DNA of 64,000 bases from Fermentibacter sp964564435 (GCA_964564435.1 CAZMAT010000003.1:1-64000), one strand, 5' to 3'. Numbered from the stretch's first letter, positions 24,200-32,774 are shown. Notes: generated by a model not told the origin, from the sequence alone. Program-made: numbers and translations.

Positions 24200-26485
24200 A
24201 TGAAGTTGTGGCCTATCGTCCTCGTTCCCTTCGCCCTCGCCTTCGGTTCGGGCGAGTCGTACCAGTGGCAGTCCCTCGGCGGCGAAGCAGGGGACATGCC
24301 TCAGTTCGAAATGGTGGAGTCGGACCTCGGCCACTTCGTCGCCGACGTCACGTTCCCCGGTTTCTGGATCACTTCCTTCCCGGGCGGCGGCACCTCCTGG
24401 GACAGGCTCGAGATGACCGGCTGCACCCCCCAGGGTGAGACGGGATTCCCCGAGCTGCCCGCATATCCCGTGATGTTCGCGCTGCCCTTCGGCACCACGG
24501 CGGTGGTCACCGTCGAGGACGTCGAGTACTCGACGTTCCAGGGCATGTCAGTGCTGCCCAGGCAGCCGTCGGAGATAGACATGCCCCACGCCCCGTGGCG
24601 GTTCGAGATGAACGACAGGATCTACAGCATCCCCGGCCTGTCGACCCCGGGCGCCTGGGCCTTTACCGACAACGATGCGATCTGGTCAGGCCTGCACTGC
24701 TCGCGCCTCGTGGTGAACCCGTTCACCTTCTACCCGTCTTCGGGCGAGCTGAGAGCGGTTTCCAGCATGCGCGTCAGGGTCGACTTCGCGGGCAGCGCTC
24801 TCGATGCCGCCCAGGCCGTCAACCCCGGCATGGAGAGCGCCATGGCCGGCCTGATAGTCAACTTCGGCGACTTCCGCGCGGCGGCCACGGCGGCCCGCGG
24901 AGGGTTGCGCGACGGCGCCGAATACATCGTGATCTGCACAGCGGATAACCAGGCTGCCGTTGCACCGCTCTACGAGCTGCACAACTGGCTCGGCCTGAAC
25001 GTCCAGGTAGAGGTGCTCTCGACGCCTTCGACCCCGGGCGCGATCAAGAGCGCCATAGCCGACAACTACGAAACCGGCGTCACCAGGTTCGCCCTGATAG
25101 TGGGCACCCATGCGGAGCTGCCGTCCTACAGCTACGGCTCCCATGTCGGCGACTACTACTACGCCGACCTGCTCGGCACGGGCGACCTCCCCGAGATAGC
25201 GGTCGGTCGCCTCACCGGCACTGCCGAGCAGATATCCCACCAGGTAGACAAGATCATCGACGGCTACCTCGAGTATTCGTTCGAAGACGGCAACACCACC
25301 GCCATAACCCCGAGCGAGACCGTCCTGGCAGCCCACGAGGAGCAGTACCCGGGCAAGTACACGCTCTGCTGCAACGAGCTGGCCGCATATGACTACGGCA
25401 TGTGCGACATCACGTTCACCAAGGTCTACCCGCCCGAGGGCGGCACCGCCCAGATGGTTTCCGACGCCATCAACAACTCCATCGGCACCGTCGGATACCG
25501 CGGCCACGGCGACGTCACGGTCTGGTCGTGGAGCCCGGGCTGGAACGCGTCCAACATCAACGCTCTCACTAACACGTTCATGCCGCCGGTCTTCAACATC
25601 GCCTGCTACTGCGGCCGCTACCAGGAGGCATCCGAGTGCCTGGCCGAGAGCTGGCAGTTCGCGACCTGCGGCTCCTCGGGCAACCTCGCCGCCAACGACC
25701 CCTCCTACACCGACGCCAACCACACGTACATGAAGGAACTCTACAAGGCGATATACGACCAGGGCGTGTACGCCATAGGCGAGGCCGTCAACGCGACCAC
25801 GACCGTGACGATCGCCCAGCACGGCACCTACGGCATAGCCAACGCCAAGATGTACTTCTGGTTCGGCGACCCGGCCATGGAGATCTGGACCTTCGACACC
25901 GAGGGCGAGTACGGCGTCCTGAGCATCTCCGGTCCATCCCAGCTCGATCCAGGGCCCCAGTCCATCACGCTGACCGTCACGGCCGGCGGCAGCCCGGTCG
26001 AGAGCGCGGCTGTCACGCTGACCGACGGCGTGCAGGGGACCGCCTCCGAGCCTACCTTCTACCTCGAGGGCGTCACCGACGCCTCCGGCCAGGTGACCTT
26101 CAACCCGACGATACCCGCCTCCGGCATCATCCACGCCGGGGCTGCCATGCACGACTACCGCAGCGCCTCCATCTTCTGGACGGTGGGCGTGGGCATCGAG
26201 GAGGAGGAGTCCGGCGACACGGGCGCTCTCTGGATGAGCCTTCCCTCCCCCAACCCCGTGACCACGTCGGCATCCCTGAGCTTCGTCAACCCGTCGGCAG
26301 GGCGGGTCGAGCTCGCGGTGTTCGACGTGACCGGCAGGCTCGTGGACACGATCGTCTCGGGCGACCTGTCCGCCGGCGAGCATGCTGTAGAGTGGCAGAC
26401 CGGCACCGCGGCCAACGGCGTGTACTTCATCAGGCTGAACACCCAGGCGGGCTCCGTCTCCAGACAGGTGATGGTAGTCAGGTAG
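24200..26485 (+). CDS. Gingipain-like (C25 family) secreted cysteine peptidase
   Basis: 761 residues from ATG 24200 with a signal peptide (LWPIVLVPFALAFG). An N-terminal prodomain-like beta region (about 20-230) precedes the catalytic domain: AEYIVICTADNQAAVAPLYE, FALIVGTHAELPSY, DYYYADLLG, LPEIAVGRL, then VGYRGHGDVTVW (catalytic His) and PPVFNIACYCGRY (catalytic Cys), the order seen in Porphyromonas gingipains. A beta-sandwich (LDPGPQSITLTVT...) and a sorting domain (PSPNPVTTS, VTGRLVDTI, NGVYFIRL) after GIEEEE complete it. Type IX export followed by extracellular proteolysis would supply peptides for the amino-acid fermentation genes at 36.5-40.8 kb. Confidence 0.85.
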   Translation: MKLWPIVLVPFALAFGSGESYQWQSLGGEAGDMPQFEMVESDLGHFVADVTFPGFWITSFPGGGTSWDRLEMTGCTPQGETGFPELPAYPVMFALPFGTTAVVTVEDVEYSTFQGMSVLPRQPSEIDMPHAPWRFEMNDRIYSIPGLSTPGAWAFTDNDAIWSGLHCSRLVVNPFTFYPSSGELRAVSSMRVRVDFAGSALDAAQAVNPGMESAMAGLIVNFGDFRAAATAARGGLRDGAEYIVICTADNQAAVAPLYELHNWLGLNVQVEVLSTPSTPGAIKSAIADNYETGVTRFALIVGTHAELPSYSYGSHVGDYYYADLLGTGDLPEIAVGRLTGTAEQISHQVDKIIDGYLEYSFEDGNTTAITPSETVLAAHEEQYPGKYTLCCNELAAYDYGMCDITFTKVYPPEGGTAQMVSDAINNSIGTVGYRGHGDVTVWSWSPGWNASNINALTNTFMPPVFNIACYCGRYQEASECLAESWQFATCGSSGNLAANDPSYTDANHTYMKELYKAIYDQGVYAIGEAVNATTTVTIAQHGTYGIANAKMYFWFGDPAMEIWTFDTEGEYGVLSISGPSQLDPGPQSITLTVTAGGSPVESAAVTLTDGVQGTASEPTFYLEGVTDASGQVTFNPTIPASGIIHAGAAMHDYRSASIFWTVGVGIEEEESGDTGALWMSLPSPNPVTTSASLSFVNPSAGRVELAVFDVTGRLVDTIVSGDLSAGEHAVEWQTGTAANGVYFIRLNTQAGSVSRQVMVVR

Positions 26486-26500
26486 AACAGCGCCAGAAGA

Positions 26501-26536
26501 GCGGGGGCGGGGCCGTCCGGTCCCGCCCTCCCCGTT
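26501..26536 (+). terminator. Probable intrinsic terminator
   Basis: CGGGG (26501-26505) pairs with CCCCG (26529-26533) and GCGGG (26506-26510) with CCCGC (26521-26525), with a 3-base bulge and a 10-base loop, followed by TTT. Lies 15 bases past the peptidase stop. Confidence 0.55.
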
Positions 26537-26550
26537 TCCGGGAGGAACCA

Positions 26551-28056
26551 GTGTACAGAGCCGGGTTCGACTGCGACAGATACCTCGAGGCCCAGAAGCG
26601 GGCGATCCTCGAACGCATAGGTAGCGTCGAGGGGCGCCTGTACCTCGAGTTCGGCGGGAAGCTCCTGTACGACTACCACGCCGCCAGGGTCCTCCCCGGG
26701 TACGATCCCAACGTCAAGCTCAGACTGCTGGGCGAGCTGAGCGACAACGCGGAGATGCTCGTCTGCATCCACGCCGGCGACATCGAGAGGCGCAGGCTGC
26801 GCGGCGACTTCGGCATCACCTACGACGTGGACGCGCTCAAGCTCATCGACGAACTGAGGGCCAACGGGCTCCCGGTGCTCTCGGTGGTGGTGACGCGCTA
26901 CACGGGCCAGCCGGCCGCGGAGGCCTTCATGAAGGGGCTGTCCAGGCGGGGCGTGAGCGTCTTCGCACACCCCCCCACCCAGGGCTACCCGTCCGACGTC
27001 GACAGGATAGCCAGTGCGGAAGGATACGGGCGGAATCCCTACATCCCGTGCTCCAGGCCGCTCGTGATCGTGACGGGGCCCGGGCCCGGCAGCGGCAAGC
27101 TGGCGACGTGCCTCTCACAGATATACCACGAGCACCTGCTGGGCACGAAGGCAGGCTATGCGAAGTTCGAGTCCTTCCCGGTCTGGAACCTGCCCCTCGA
27201 CCATCCCGTGAACGCGGCCTATGAAGCGGCCACCGCCGACATAGCCGACTTCAATCTCGTCGACCCTTTCCACCTGAAGGCCACGGGAACCGAGGCGGTC
27301 AACTACAACAGGGACGTGGAGGCCTTCCCCCTGCTCCAGCGCGTCTACGAGAAGATCACCGGCAGCACGATCATCTACCGCTCACCCACCGAGATGGGCG
27401 TGAACAGGATCGCCGAGGGGATCGTGGATGACGGCGCCATACGGGAGGCTGCGGAGCAGGAGCTGATACGCAGGTACTTCAGGTACAGGTGCGAGTACGT
27501 CTCGGGCCTGGTCGAGAGCACGGCCGTTGCAAAGGCGGAATCCCTCCTCGAGCAGTACGGCCTGTCCCCCGAACGCAGGAGCGTCGTCCTCCCGGCACGC
27601 GAGGAGAAGGGCGGAGCCGCAGGCCGCACGCCGCAGGGCTCGGCCATCGAGCTCCCCGACGGCAGGATCGTCAGGGGCAGGACCTCCGACCTGATGTCCG
27701 CAGCATCCGCCCTGGTGCTCAACGCTTCCAAGGCCCTGTCGGGACTGCCGCGGGAGATGCACCTCCTGTCGCCCGGGACGATCTCGTCCATAGCAAGGCT
27801 GAAGTCGACGATACTCGGCACGCAGAACCCGGGGCTCGATCTGGAGGAGGTGCTGATAGCGCTCTCCGTCAGCGCCATGACGAGCCCGGCCGCCGATCTT
27901 GCCATGAAGTCTCTGTCCCTGCTGAGGGGCTGCGACGCGCACCTGACATCGCTCCCCAGCGCAGGGGACGGGTCGGGTCTCAGGGAACTCGGGATCAACG
28001 TGACGAGCGACCCCGGCTATCCCTCCGGGAACCTCTGGGCGGGACAGCCGGGGTAG
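26551..28056 (+). CDS. DUF1846 family protein
   Basis: 501 residues from GTG 26551 (Shine-Dalgarno GGGAGGAA), the usual length of the family. Matches the DUF1846 pattern from end to end: FDCDRYLEAQKRAILERI at the start, YLEFGGKLLYDYHAARVLPG, LVIVTGPGPGSGKLATCLSQ (a P-loop-like Gly-rich turn), FESFPVWNLPLDHPVNAAYE, and EMGVNRIAEGI. Structures of family members show a Rossmann-like ATPase or UDP-sugar fold, but I know of no established reaction. It lies between two terminators or convergent genes, so is monocistronic. Confidence 0.85.
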   Translation: MYRAGFDCDRYLEAQKRAILERIGSVEGRLYLEFGGKLLYDYHAARVLPGYDPNVKLRLLGELSDNAEMLVCIHAGDIERRRLRGDFGITYDVDALKLIDELRANGLPVLSVVVTRYTGQPAAEAFMKGLSRRGVSVFAHPPTQGYPSDVDRIASAEGYGRNPYIPCSRPLVIVTGPGPGSGKLATCLSQIYHEHLLGTKAGYAKFESFPVWNLPLDHPVNAAYEAATADIADFNLVDPFHLKATGTEAVNYNRDVEAFPLLQRVYEKITGSTIIYRSPTEMGVNRIAEGIVDDGAIREAAEQELIRRYFRYRCEYVSGLVESTAVAKAESLLEQYGLSPERRSVVLPAREEKGGAAGRTPQGSAIELPDGRIVRGRTSDLMSAASALVLNASKALSGLPREMHLLSPGTISSIARLKSTILGTQNPGLDLEEVLIALSVSAMTSPAADLAMKSLSLLRGCDAHLTSLPSAGDGSGLRELGINVTSDPGYPSGNLWAGQPG

Positions 28057-28074
28057 GTAAGCGCAGAGCCGAGG

Positions 28075-28563
28075 CTAGAAGTAGAGCCTGGCCCCGATGC
28101 CGCCGTTCAGCCCGAGTTCGGTGTCGGGCACTATGTCCATGACGGGGGCGAGCTGTACGAACATGTCCACGGGCGCCCCCTCGAACGGGTAGCACAGCCC
28201 GAGCGGGATCCTGACGCCGAGCACCACGTCGCCGTCCTCGTCGTTCTCGTTCTCGTCGCGGAAGTAGAGCTTGCCGCCCAGGCCGTAGGTGAACATCAGC
28301 CCGCCCAGCCCGGAGCCGGAATCAGCTATGTCGAAGGAATGCAGCACATAGTCGCCGGCCAGGAAGAAACCGCCGTCCCCCTCGAAGGACCAGGCGGCCG
28401 CCAGTTCGAGTGCCGACTTCTGGGAGAGCCAGTTCTTGAGGCACAAACCTGTCGGGTCGCCGGCGACGATCCCGATGCCGAAACCGTCCATCTGGGCCGA
28501 AGCCGGGGCCGGCAGCAGCACCGCCAGCAGCACGGCCGCCGATAGAGCGTGAGCAGACTTCAT
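28075..28563 (-). CDS. Secreted outer-membrane-like protein
   Basis: 162 residues. Signal peptide about 1-23 (HALSAAVLLAVLLPAPASAQ). The mature part has strand patterns (GFGIGIVAGDPTGLCLKNWL, ALELAAAWSFEGDGGFFLAGDYVLHSF, GGLMFTYGLGGKLYF, VVLGVRIPLGLCYPF, DMFVQLAPVMDIVP) and ends NGGIGARLYF, with the terminal Phe expected of an outer-membrane barrel. An acidic loop (DENENDEDGD) is present. The GDPTGL start is one I have seen in small barrel proteins of unknown role. Converges on the DUF1846 gene. Confidence 0.62.
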   Translation of the reverse strand: MKSAHALSAAVLLAVLLPAPASAQMDGFGIGIVAGDPTGLCLKNWLSQKSALELAAAWSFEGDGGFFLAGDYVLHSFDIADSGSGLGGLMFTYGLGGKLYFRDENENDEDGDVVLGVRIPLGLCYPFEGAPVDMFVQLAPVMDIVPDTELGLNGGIGARLYF

Positions 28564-28602
28564 CCTCCCCCTCCGGGTTGCATATCCGTGCGATCACGGT
28601 CA

Positions 28603-28632
28603 AGTATCTGCCCTGCCCTGCTGCCGGGTCAA
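28603..28632 (-). promoter_or_regulatory. Putative promoter for the 28563 gene
   Basis: Minus-strand TTGACC (28632-28627), 18-base spacer, GATACT (28608-28603), 40 bases upstream of the start codon. Divergent from the ribosomal operon promoter. Confidence 0.42.
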
Positions 28633-28646
28633 CGCCGGGCACGGGC

Positions 28647-28675
28647 TTGACCCGGGGCCGCGCCCCTGCAATAAA
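28647..28675 (+). promoter_or_regulatory. Putative promoter of the rpsF operon
   Basis: TTGACC (28647-28652), 17-base spacer, AATAAA (28670-28675). The transcript would have a leader of about 145 bases. Confidence 0.4.
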
Positions 28676-28683
28676 CCCGCTGT

Positions 28684-28825
28684 CGTTTGCCGCGCCTCAC
28701 GATGCGCGGCCGTGGTGATGTGATGCGTCACCCGACCGGAAACGACGCCCACCGCCCGCAGTGCGGGCAAGGTATCGCAGTCTCCGGCGGAGCGCATCTG
28801 TTCTCCATTCCCGAGGAGGAGTCAT
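28684..28825 (+). promoter_or_regulatory. Structured leader of the rpsF operon
   Basis: Two stems are visible: CCGCGC/GCGCGG (28690-28695 with 28704-28709) and GCCCGC/GCGGGC (28754-28759 with 28763-28768, AGT loop). Leaders of rpsF-rpsR operons in other bacteria carry an S6:S18-binding autoregulatory element; this could be an equivalent, but I cannot align it to that motif. Confidence 0.3.
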
Positions 28826-29224
28826 TTGCGCAACTACGAGACAGCGGTGATCTTCAGCGCCTCCCTTTCCGAGAGCGAACTGGAGCAGGAAGTCTCCAAG
28901 GTCGTCGAGATCATCGGGAAGGCGAAGGGGACCCACACGGGCACCCAGCACTGGGGCAGGAGGATGCTCACCTTCCCCCTGAAGAAGCAGAACGAGGGCA
29001 TCTATTTCTTCTTCCGCTGGACGGGCGGGGAGGAAGTCAGCGCAGCCCTCGACTGGAACCTCAAGATCGACGAGAACTGCCTGCGCCACCTCAATCTGCG
29101 CCTCGACGACAGCCGCGTGACGGGCGGCGAGGACAGGATCTCCGACGAGGCCGCCATGCCCGAGGAGCCGGCCTTCACCGACGACGACTCCGAGGACGAG
29201 GCCGAGCAGGACGCCGAGGAGTAG
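28826..29224 (+). CDS. rpsF: Ribosomal protein bS6
   Basis: 132 residues from TTG 28826 (Shine-Dalgarno GAGGAGGAG). Matches bS6: RNYETAVIFSASLSE at the start, KAKGTHTGTQHWGRRMLTFP in the middle and YFFFRWTG. Residues 100-132 are a very acidic tail (ending EDEAEQDAEE), as in several bS6 proteins. Binds 16S rRNA together with bS18, encoded three genes downstream. First gene of the plus-strand housekeeping run. Confidence 0.93.
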   Translation: MRNYETAVIFSASLSESELEQEVSKVVEIIGKAKGTHTGTQHWGRRMLTFPLKKQNEGIYFFFRWTGGEEVSAALDWNLKIDENCLRHLNLRLDDSRVTGGEDRISDEAAMPEEPAFTDDDSEDEAEQDAEE

Positions 29225-29231
29225 GCCGGGC

Positions 29232-29681
29232 ATGAACATCAGAATGCCCAGCATCAACCGCGTCATGATCTCCGGGAACCTCGTCGACGAACCCAGGACC
29301 GACCTCCTCGAAAACGGCACGCACGTCGCCAATTTCAGGATAGCCAGCAGCCAGTCCTTCCGCGGGAAGGACGGCGAGTGGCACGAGAAGACCTGCTTCG
29401 TCGACGTCGTGGCCTGGAGGAGGACGGCGGAGCTGGTGGCGGAGTATCTGCGCAAGGGCAGCCCGGTGCTGGTCGAGGGCGAGCTCCAGACCAGCTCCTG
29501 GCAGGCCTCCGACGGCACGCCACGGAGCAGGACCGAGATCCTTGCCCGGCGCGTCCAGTTCCTCGAGAAGCCCGGGCAGCAGCAGAGAAGCGAACCGGCC
29601 GCCCGCGAGGAGAAGGCCTCGTACACCCCGGCGGACGAACCTCCGGACAGCGAGTCGGAGTATGACGACATCCCGTTCTAG
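29232..29681 (+). CDS. ssb: Single-stranded DNA-binding protein
   Basis: 149 residues. OB fold at 8-112 (INRVMISGNLVDEPRTDLLE, VANFRIASSQSF, WHEKTCFVDVVAW, LRKGSPVLVEGELQT), then a short disordered linker and the C-terminal DDIPF tip that recruits partner proteins. Its position between rpsF and rpsR is conserved in many bacteria. Seven bases after rpsF. Confidence 0.93.
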   Translation: MNIRMPSINRVMISGNLVDEPRTDLLENGTHVANFRIASSQSFRGKDGEWHEKTCFVDVVAWRRTAELVAEYLRKGSPVLVEGELQTSSWQASDGTPRSRTEILARRVQFLEKPGQQQRSEPAAREEKASYTPADEPPDSESEYDDIPF

Positions 29682-29691
29682 GATGATCTGA

Positions 29692-30048
29692 ATGCAGCCC
29701 GGCCCCGGGCCCCTGCCCCCGGTCCTGAACGTCTTCTTCCTGACTGGAAGGGTGCTGTCGAGGCAGAGGCTCAAGATCACCGGCAAGGGAGCCTACCTCG
29801 TCGAATTCGAGATGGCCGCCGGGAGGCCGGCAGGGCCCGACGGCGGGCCGGCGCCGCCGGCGCCGATGGATGTCTTCGACATAGAGATCTGGGGTGACGC
29901 GGCGAGGGAGATGGACAGGTCGCTCCAGGCCGGATCCCAGGTCTACGTCGAAGGCAGGCTCGTGAGCAGGGAGTTCGAGGACAGGGGCGGCATAAGGCAC
30001 AGGAGGACGGTGCTGAAGTCGTCCAGGGTCGAGATCCTCGGCGGGTGA
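29692..30048 (+). CDS. Second SSB-type OB-fold protein
   Basis: 118 residues. Same plan as SSB but shorter and diverged: LNVFFLTGRVLSRQRLKI, YLVEFEMAAG, DVFDIEIWGDAAREM, LQAGSQVYVEGRLVSREFED, RRTVLKSSRVEIL. It has a Pro/Gly-rich N-terminus and an internal PAGPDGGPAPPAP loop, and lacks the acidic C-terminal tip, so it should not recruit the usual SSB partners. Ten bases after ssb, so surely coexpressed. May form mixed tetramers or have a specialised role such as repair or uptake of DNA. Confidence 0.75.
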   Translation: MQPGPGPLPPVLNVFFLTGRVLSRQRLKITGKGAYLVEFEMAAGRPAGPDGGPAPPAPMDVFDIEIWGDAAREMDRSLQAGSQVYVEGRLVSREFEDRGGIRHRRTVLKSSRVEILGG

Positions 30049-30082
30049 CCGCCGGGAGCTCATTCCAGGAAGGAAGGATCCC

Positions 30083-30331
30083 TTGATCAAGAAGAAGCGC
30101 ACGAACCTGAAGGTAATGAAGAAGAAGAAGTGCCGTTTCTGCATATCCCCCGAGCTGGTCATCTCCTACAAGAACGAGCGCCTGCTCGGCCGCTATGTGT
30201 CGGACAGGGGCAAGATCGTCCCCCGCAGGGTCTCGGGGAACTGCGCAAGGCATCAGAGGGCTGTCGCCAGGGCGGTCAAGGTAGCCCGATTCCTGGCCAT
30301 AATCCCCTATGTGAGAGAGCATTTCCGGTAG
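30083..30331 (+). CDS. rpsR: Ribosomal protein bS18
   Basis: 82 residues from TTG 30083 (GGAAGGA upstream). A basic N-terminus, CRFC (C17, C20) and CARHQR (about C54, H57) make it the zinc-binding type of bS18, followed by the conserved VKVARFLAIIPYVREHF. Binds 16S rRNA as a heterodimer with bS6. Confidence 0.95.
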   Translation: MIKKKRTNLKVMKKKKCRFCISPELVISYKNERLLGRYVSDRGKIVPRRVSGNCARHQRAVARAVKVARFLAIIPYVREHFR

Positions 30332-30378
30332 GATCCGCCCGAGCGGGGGCGAGGTTGGGACATGCCCGGATCCCTGGC

Positions 30379-31212
30379 ATGAAGGACGGCCGGGCGCAAG
30401 GCGCCCTGAGGGCGGTGGTGCTCGCCGCCGCCACTGCTGTCACCGGCCTGCACTTCCTGGCCGGCTCGCTGGCCTCGGCGGCGGTCCGGAGGAGGCCGGT
30501 CGCGGGTTTGGCTGCCGTCGTGGCGGCCTGCATCCTGATGTACTGGCTGGGCGGCCTCGAGGGTGCGCTCATGTGCATCGCAACGGCCGCAGGGCTCGCC
30601 GCAGCCTCTTCGGCGCGCCTGTCCTGGCCGCAATCGAGCTTCGTGACGGCGGCCGCCTGCGTCATCGCTGCCGCAGCATCGCTGGCGGACGGCCCGGGGA
30701 TCATGGGGATGACCGCCGCCGTGCTCGAACCGCTCGTGCCGGTGTATGCATCGGCGGGGATCCCCGAGAGCCAGGCCCGTTCGGTGATGGACGCGCTTGT
30801 CTACCTCTCTCCAGGAACCGGGGCGTTCCAGGTCGTGATCGGTTCGATCCTCGCCGCCAGGCTCGCGGGTCTCGCCGCAGGATCACGGGATGCGGGCTCC
30901 TGGAGGACTCTCCGCCTGGGCCTGGCCCCGGCATGGTTCCTCATCTGCGCCCTTGCGGCTGCGGTTGCAGGAGACAGGACCGGTACGGACTGGGCGGCCC
31001 GTGCGGGGGCCAACGTCCTCGTCTTCCTCGCGGCCCCCTACGGAGCCGTGGGCCTCGTGATCCTCGGAGAGGCAGTGAGGACGAGGCCATTCCTGCTGGC
31101 GGCGGGGCTCTTCCTGGCGGTGGCGGCTACGCCTGTTATCGCGGCGGGGGTTCTCTTGACAGGCATTCTGGACACCTGGCTCGATTTCAGGGCCAGGGTC
31201 CCGAAACAATGA
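30379..31212 (+). CDS. DUF2232/YybS-like membrane protein
   Basis: 277 residues from ATG 30379; no strong Shine-Dalgarno, so the start is uncertain. Eight or so hydrophobic segments, with the cytosol-facing SPGTGAFQVVIGSILAARLAG before the last helices and WRTLRLGLAPAWFLICALAA. Placement between rpsR and rplI and the overall hydrophobic profile match the DUF2232 (YybS-like) membrane proteins found at this spot in other bacteria. Function unknown, possibly transport. Confidence 0.6.
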   Translation: MKDGRAQGALRAVVLAAATAVTGLHFLAGSLASAAVRRRPVAGLAAVVAACILMYWLGGLEGALMCIATAAGLAAASSARLSWPQSSFVTAAACVIAAAASLADGPGIMGMTAAVLEPLVPVYASAGIPESQARSVMDALVYLSPGTGAFQVVIGSILAARLAGLAAGSRDAGSWRTLRLGLAPAWFLICALAAAVAGDRTGTDWAARAGANVLVFLAAPYGAVGLVILGEAVRTRPFLLAAGLFLAVAATPVIAAGVLLTGILDTWLDFRARVPKQ

Positions 31213-31243
31213 AACCGGCCGGGGGCCGGGACGGGAGTCGGAT

Positions 31244-31696
31244 ATGAAGGTGCTTCTCACGCACAATGTGAAGGACATAGGCAGGTCGGGCGACACGGCC
31301 GAGGTCAGCGACGGCTACGCACGCAACTTCCTGTTCCCCAGGAAGCTGGCTGTGCTTGCCCAGGAGGGGAATCTCAAGCTGGCAGCCGACGTCAAGAGGA
31401 AGGCTTCCGAGAGAGATGCGAAGATAGAGGCGATGTCTCGCGAGCTTGCGGCCAGGCTCGAGGGTGTGGTCTGCACGATCAAGTCGCCTTCCGACCCCTC
31501 CGGGAACCTCTACGGGAGCGTCACGGACCGTGAGGTCGCGCAGGCGCTCGAGCAGGCCGGGATCCCGGTCGACCGCCGCCAGATCTCCATGGACCAGCAC
31601 ATAAAGAAGGTCGGCGACCATTCCGTCATGATCAGGGTTTCGGGTGCGATCGAGAAGGACATCACCGTCAGGGTCGTCCCGGGGGAGAATTGCTGA
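31244..31696 (+). CDS. rplI: Ribosomal protein bL9
   Basis: 150 residues. N-terminal RNA-binding domain MKVLLTHNVKDIGRSGDTAE, DGYARNFLFPRKLA (canonical L9 signature), a long connecting helix (ASERDAKIEAMSRELAARLE) and the C-terminal domain (SVTDREVAQALEQAGIPVDR). Its stop overlaps the tsaD start by seven bases. Confidence 0.96.
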   Translation: MKVLLTHNVKDIGRSGDTAEVSDGYARNFLFPRKLAVLAQEGNLKLAADVKRKASERDAKIEAMSRELAARLEGVVCTIKSPSDPSGNLYGSVTDREVAQALEQAGIPVDRRQISMDQHIKKVGDHSVMIRVSGAIEKDITVRVVPGENC

Positions 31697-32706
31697 CCCT
31701 TGCCGTAGAGACTTCCTGCGACGACTCCGCCGTGGCACTTCTCGAGGGCACGAGACCTCTGGCCGAGAAGGTGAGCAGCCAGACAGTCCATGCGGGGCTG
31801 GGAGGGGTGGTTCCGGAACTGGCCTCCAGGATGCACCTCGAGGTGCTCCCGGGCCTCGTGGAAGGACTGCTCACCGAAGCCGGCGCCTCCATCCGCGACA
31901 TCGACACGTTCGCTGCAACCGCCGGGCCGGGCCTGGTGGGCTCCCTGCTGGTCGGCCTCTCGTGGGCGAAGGCTGCGGCCTTCGCCACGGGAGGCCGGTT
32001 CCTCGGCATCAATCACGTGGCTTCTCACCTGTTCATCCACTACGGCGACGAAACACGCGGCCCGGTGAGCTTCCCCGCTGCCGCTATCGTCGCTTCCGGC
32101 GGGCACACGTCGCTCTTCGTCCTGGAGTCCTGGGACGACTGCCGTTTCGCGGGGGGCACCAGGGACGACGCCGCCGGGGAGGCATTCGACAAGACTGCCA
32201 AGCTGATGGGTCTGGGATACCCCGGAGGTGCACTGCTCGACAGGCTGGCGGCGGACGGGGACCCGTCCCGCGCCTCCCTGCCCTCCCCCCTGGACGATCC
32301 CGACCTCCCGGAGTTCAGCTTCAGCGGCCTGAAGACCGCGGTCAGATCCCTGCTGTCGGCGGGGACGAAGCCCGAGGATGTCGCGGCATCCTTCTGCCGG
32401 ACGGTTTCCTCCATCCTGTCGACAAAGCTCCTGGCGCTAGCGGCTTCCGCCGGTGCGAGAACGGTCATGGCCGCCGGCGGGGTCTCGGCCAACAGCTTCC
32501 TCCGGGCCGGGCTCGCCGGGGAATGCTCCCGGAGGGGGCTCGATCTTCGGCTGCCTGCCCTCCGCTGGACGACGGACAACGCGGTCATGGTCGGCAGGGC
32601 CGCGGCGGCGGCTCTCGAGGCCGATCCATCGGCATGCTCCCCCTTTTCCTGCAACGCATTCGCGAGATGGACGGGAACGCGGCTCGGGCCGCTGGCATGT
32701 GCGTGA
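31690..32706 (+). CDS. tsaD: tRNA N6-threonylcarbamoyladenosine synthase TsaD
   Basis: 338 residues from TTG 31690. VETSCDDSAVALLEG at the start, the metal-binding NHVASHLFIH motif (about 112-121) and the nucleotide-binding ASGGHTSLFVL and AGGVSANSFLR segments. It transfers threonylcarbamoyl to A37 of ANN-decoding tRNAs with TsaB and TsaE, which are not in this window. Coupled to rplI. Confidence 0.94.
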   Translation: MLTLAVETSCDDSAVALLEGTRPLAEKVSSQTVHAGLGGVVPELASRMHLEVLPGLVEGLLTEAGASIRDIDTFAATAGPGLVGSLLVGLSWAKAAAFATGGRFLGINHVASHLFIHYGDETRGPVSFPAAAIVASGGHTSLFVLESWDDCRFAGGTRDDAAGEAFDKTAKLMGLGYPGGALLDRLAADGDPSRASLPSPLDDPDLPEFSFSGLKTAVRSLLSAGTKPEDVAASFCRTVSSILSTKLLALAASAGARTVMAAGGVSANSFLRAGLAGECSRRGLDLRLPALRWTTDNAVMVGRAAAAALEADPSACSPFSCNAFARWTGTRLGPLACA

Positions 32707-32774
32707 CCCCGCTATCCCGCAGGGGGGCGGCAGTGGTTATGTTCCGATTCTGGCTCGTCCGTGAGGAGTAGGAG

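Noticed and set aside
24686..26383. 565-residue minus-strand frame opposite the gingipain-like gene
   Set aside because: Composition (Gly/Val/His/Arg/Asp) and lack of motifs mark it as a shadow; the plus strand has catalytic motifs and a sorting domain.
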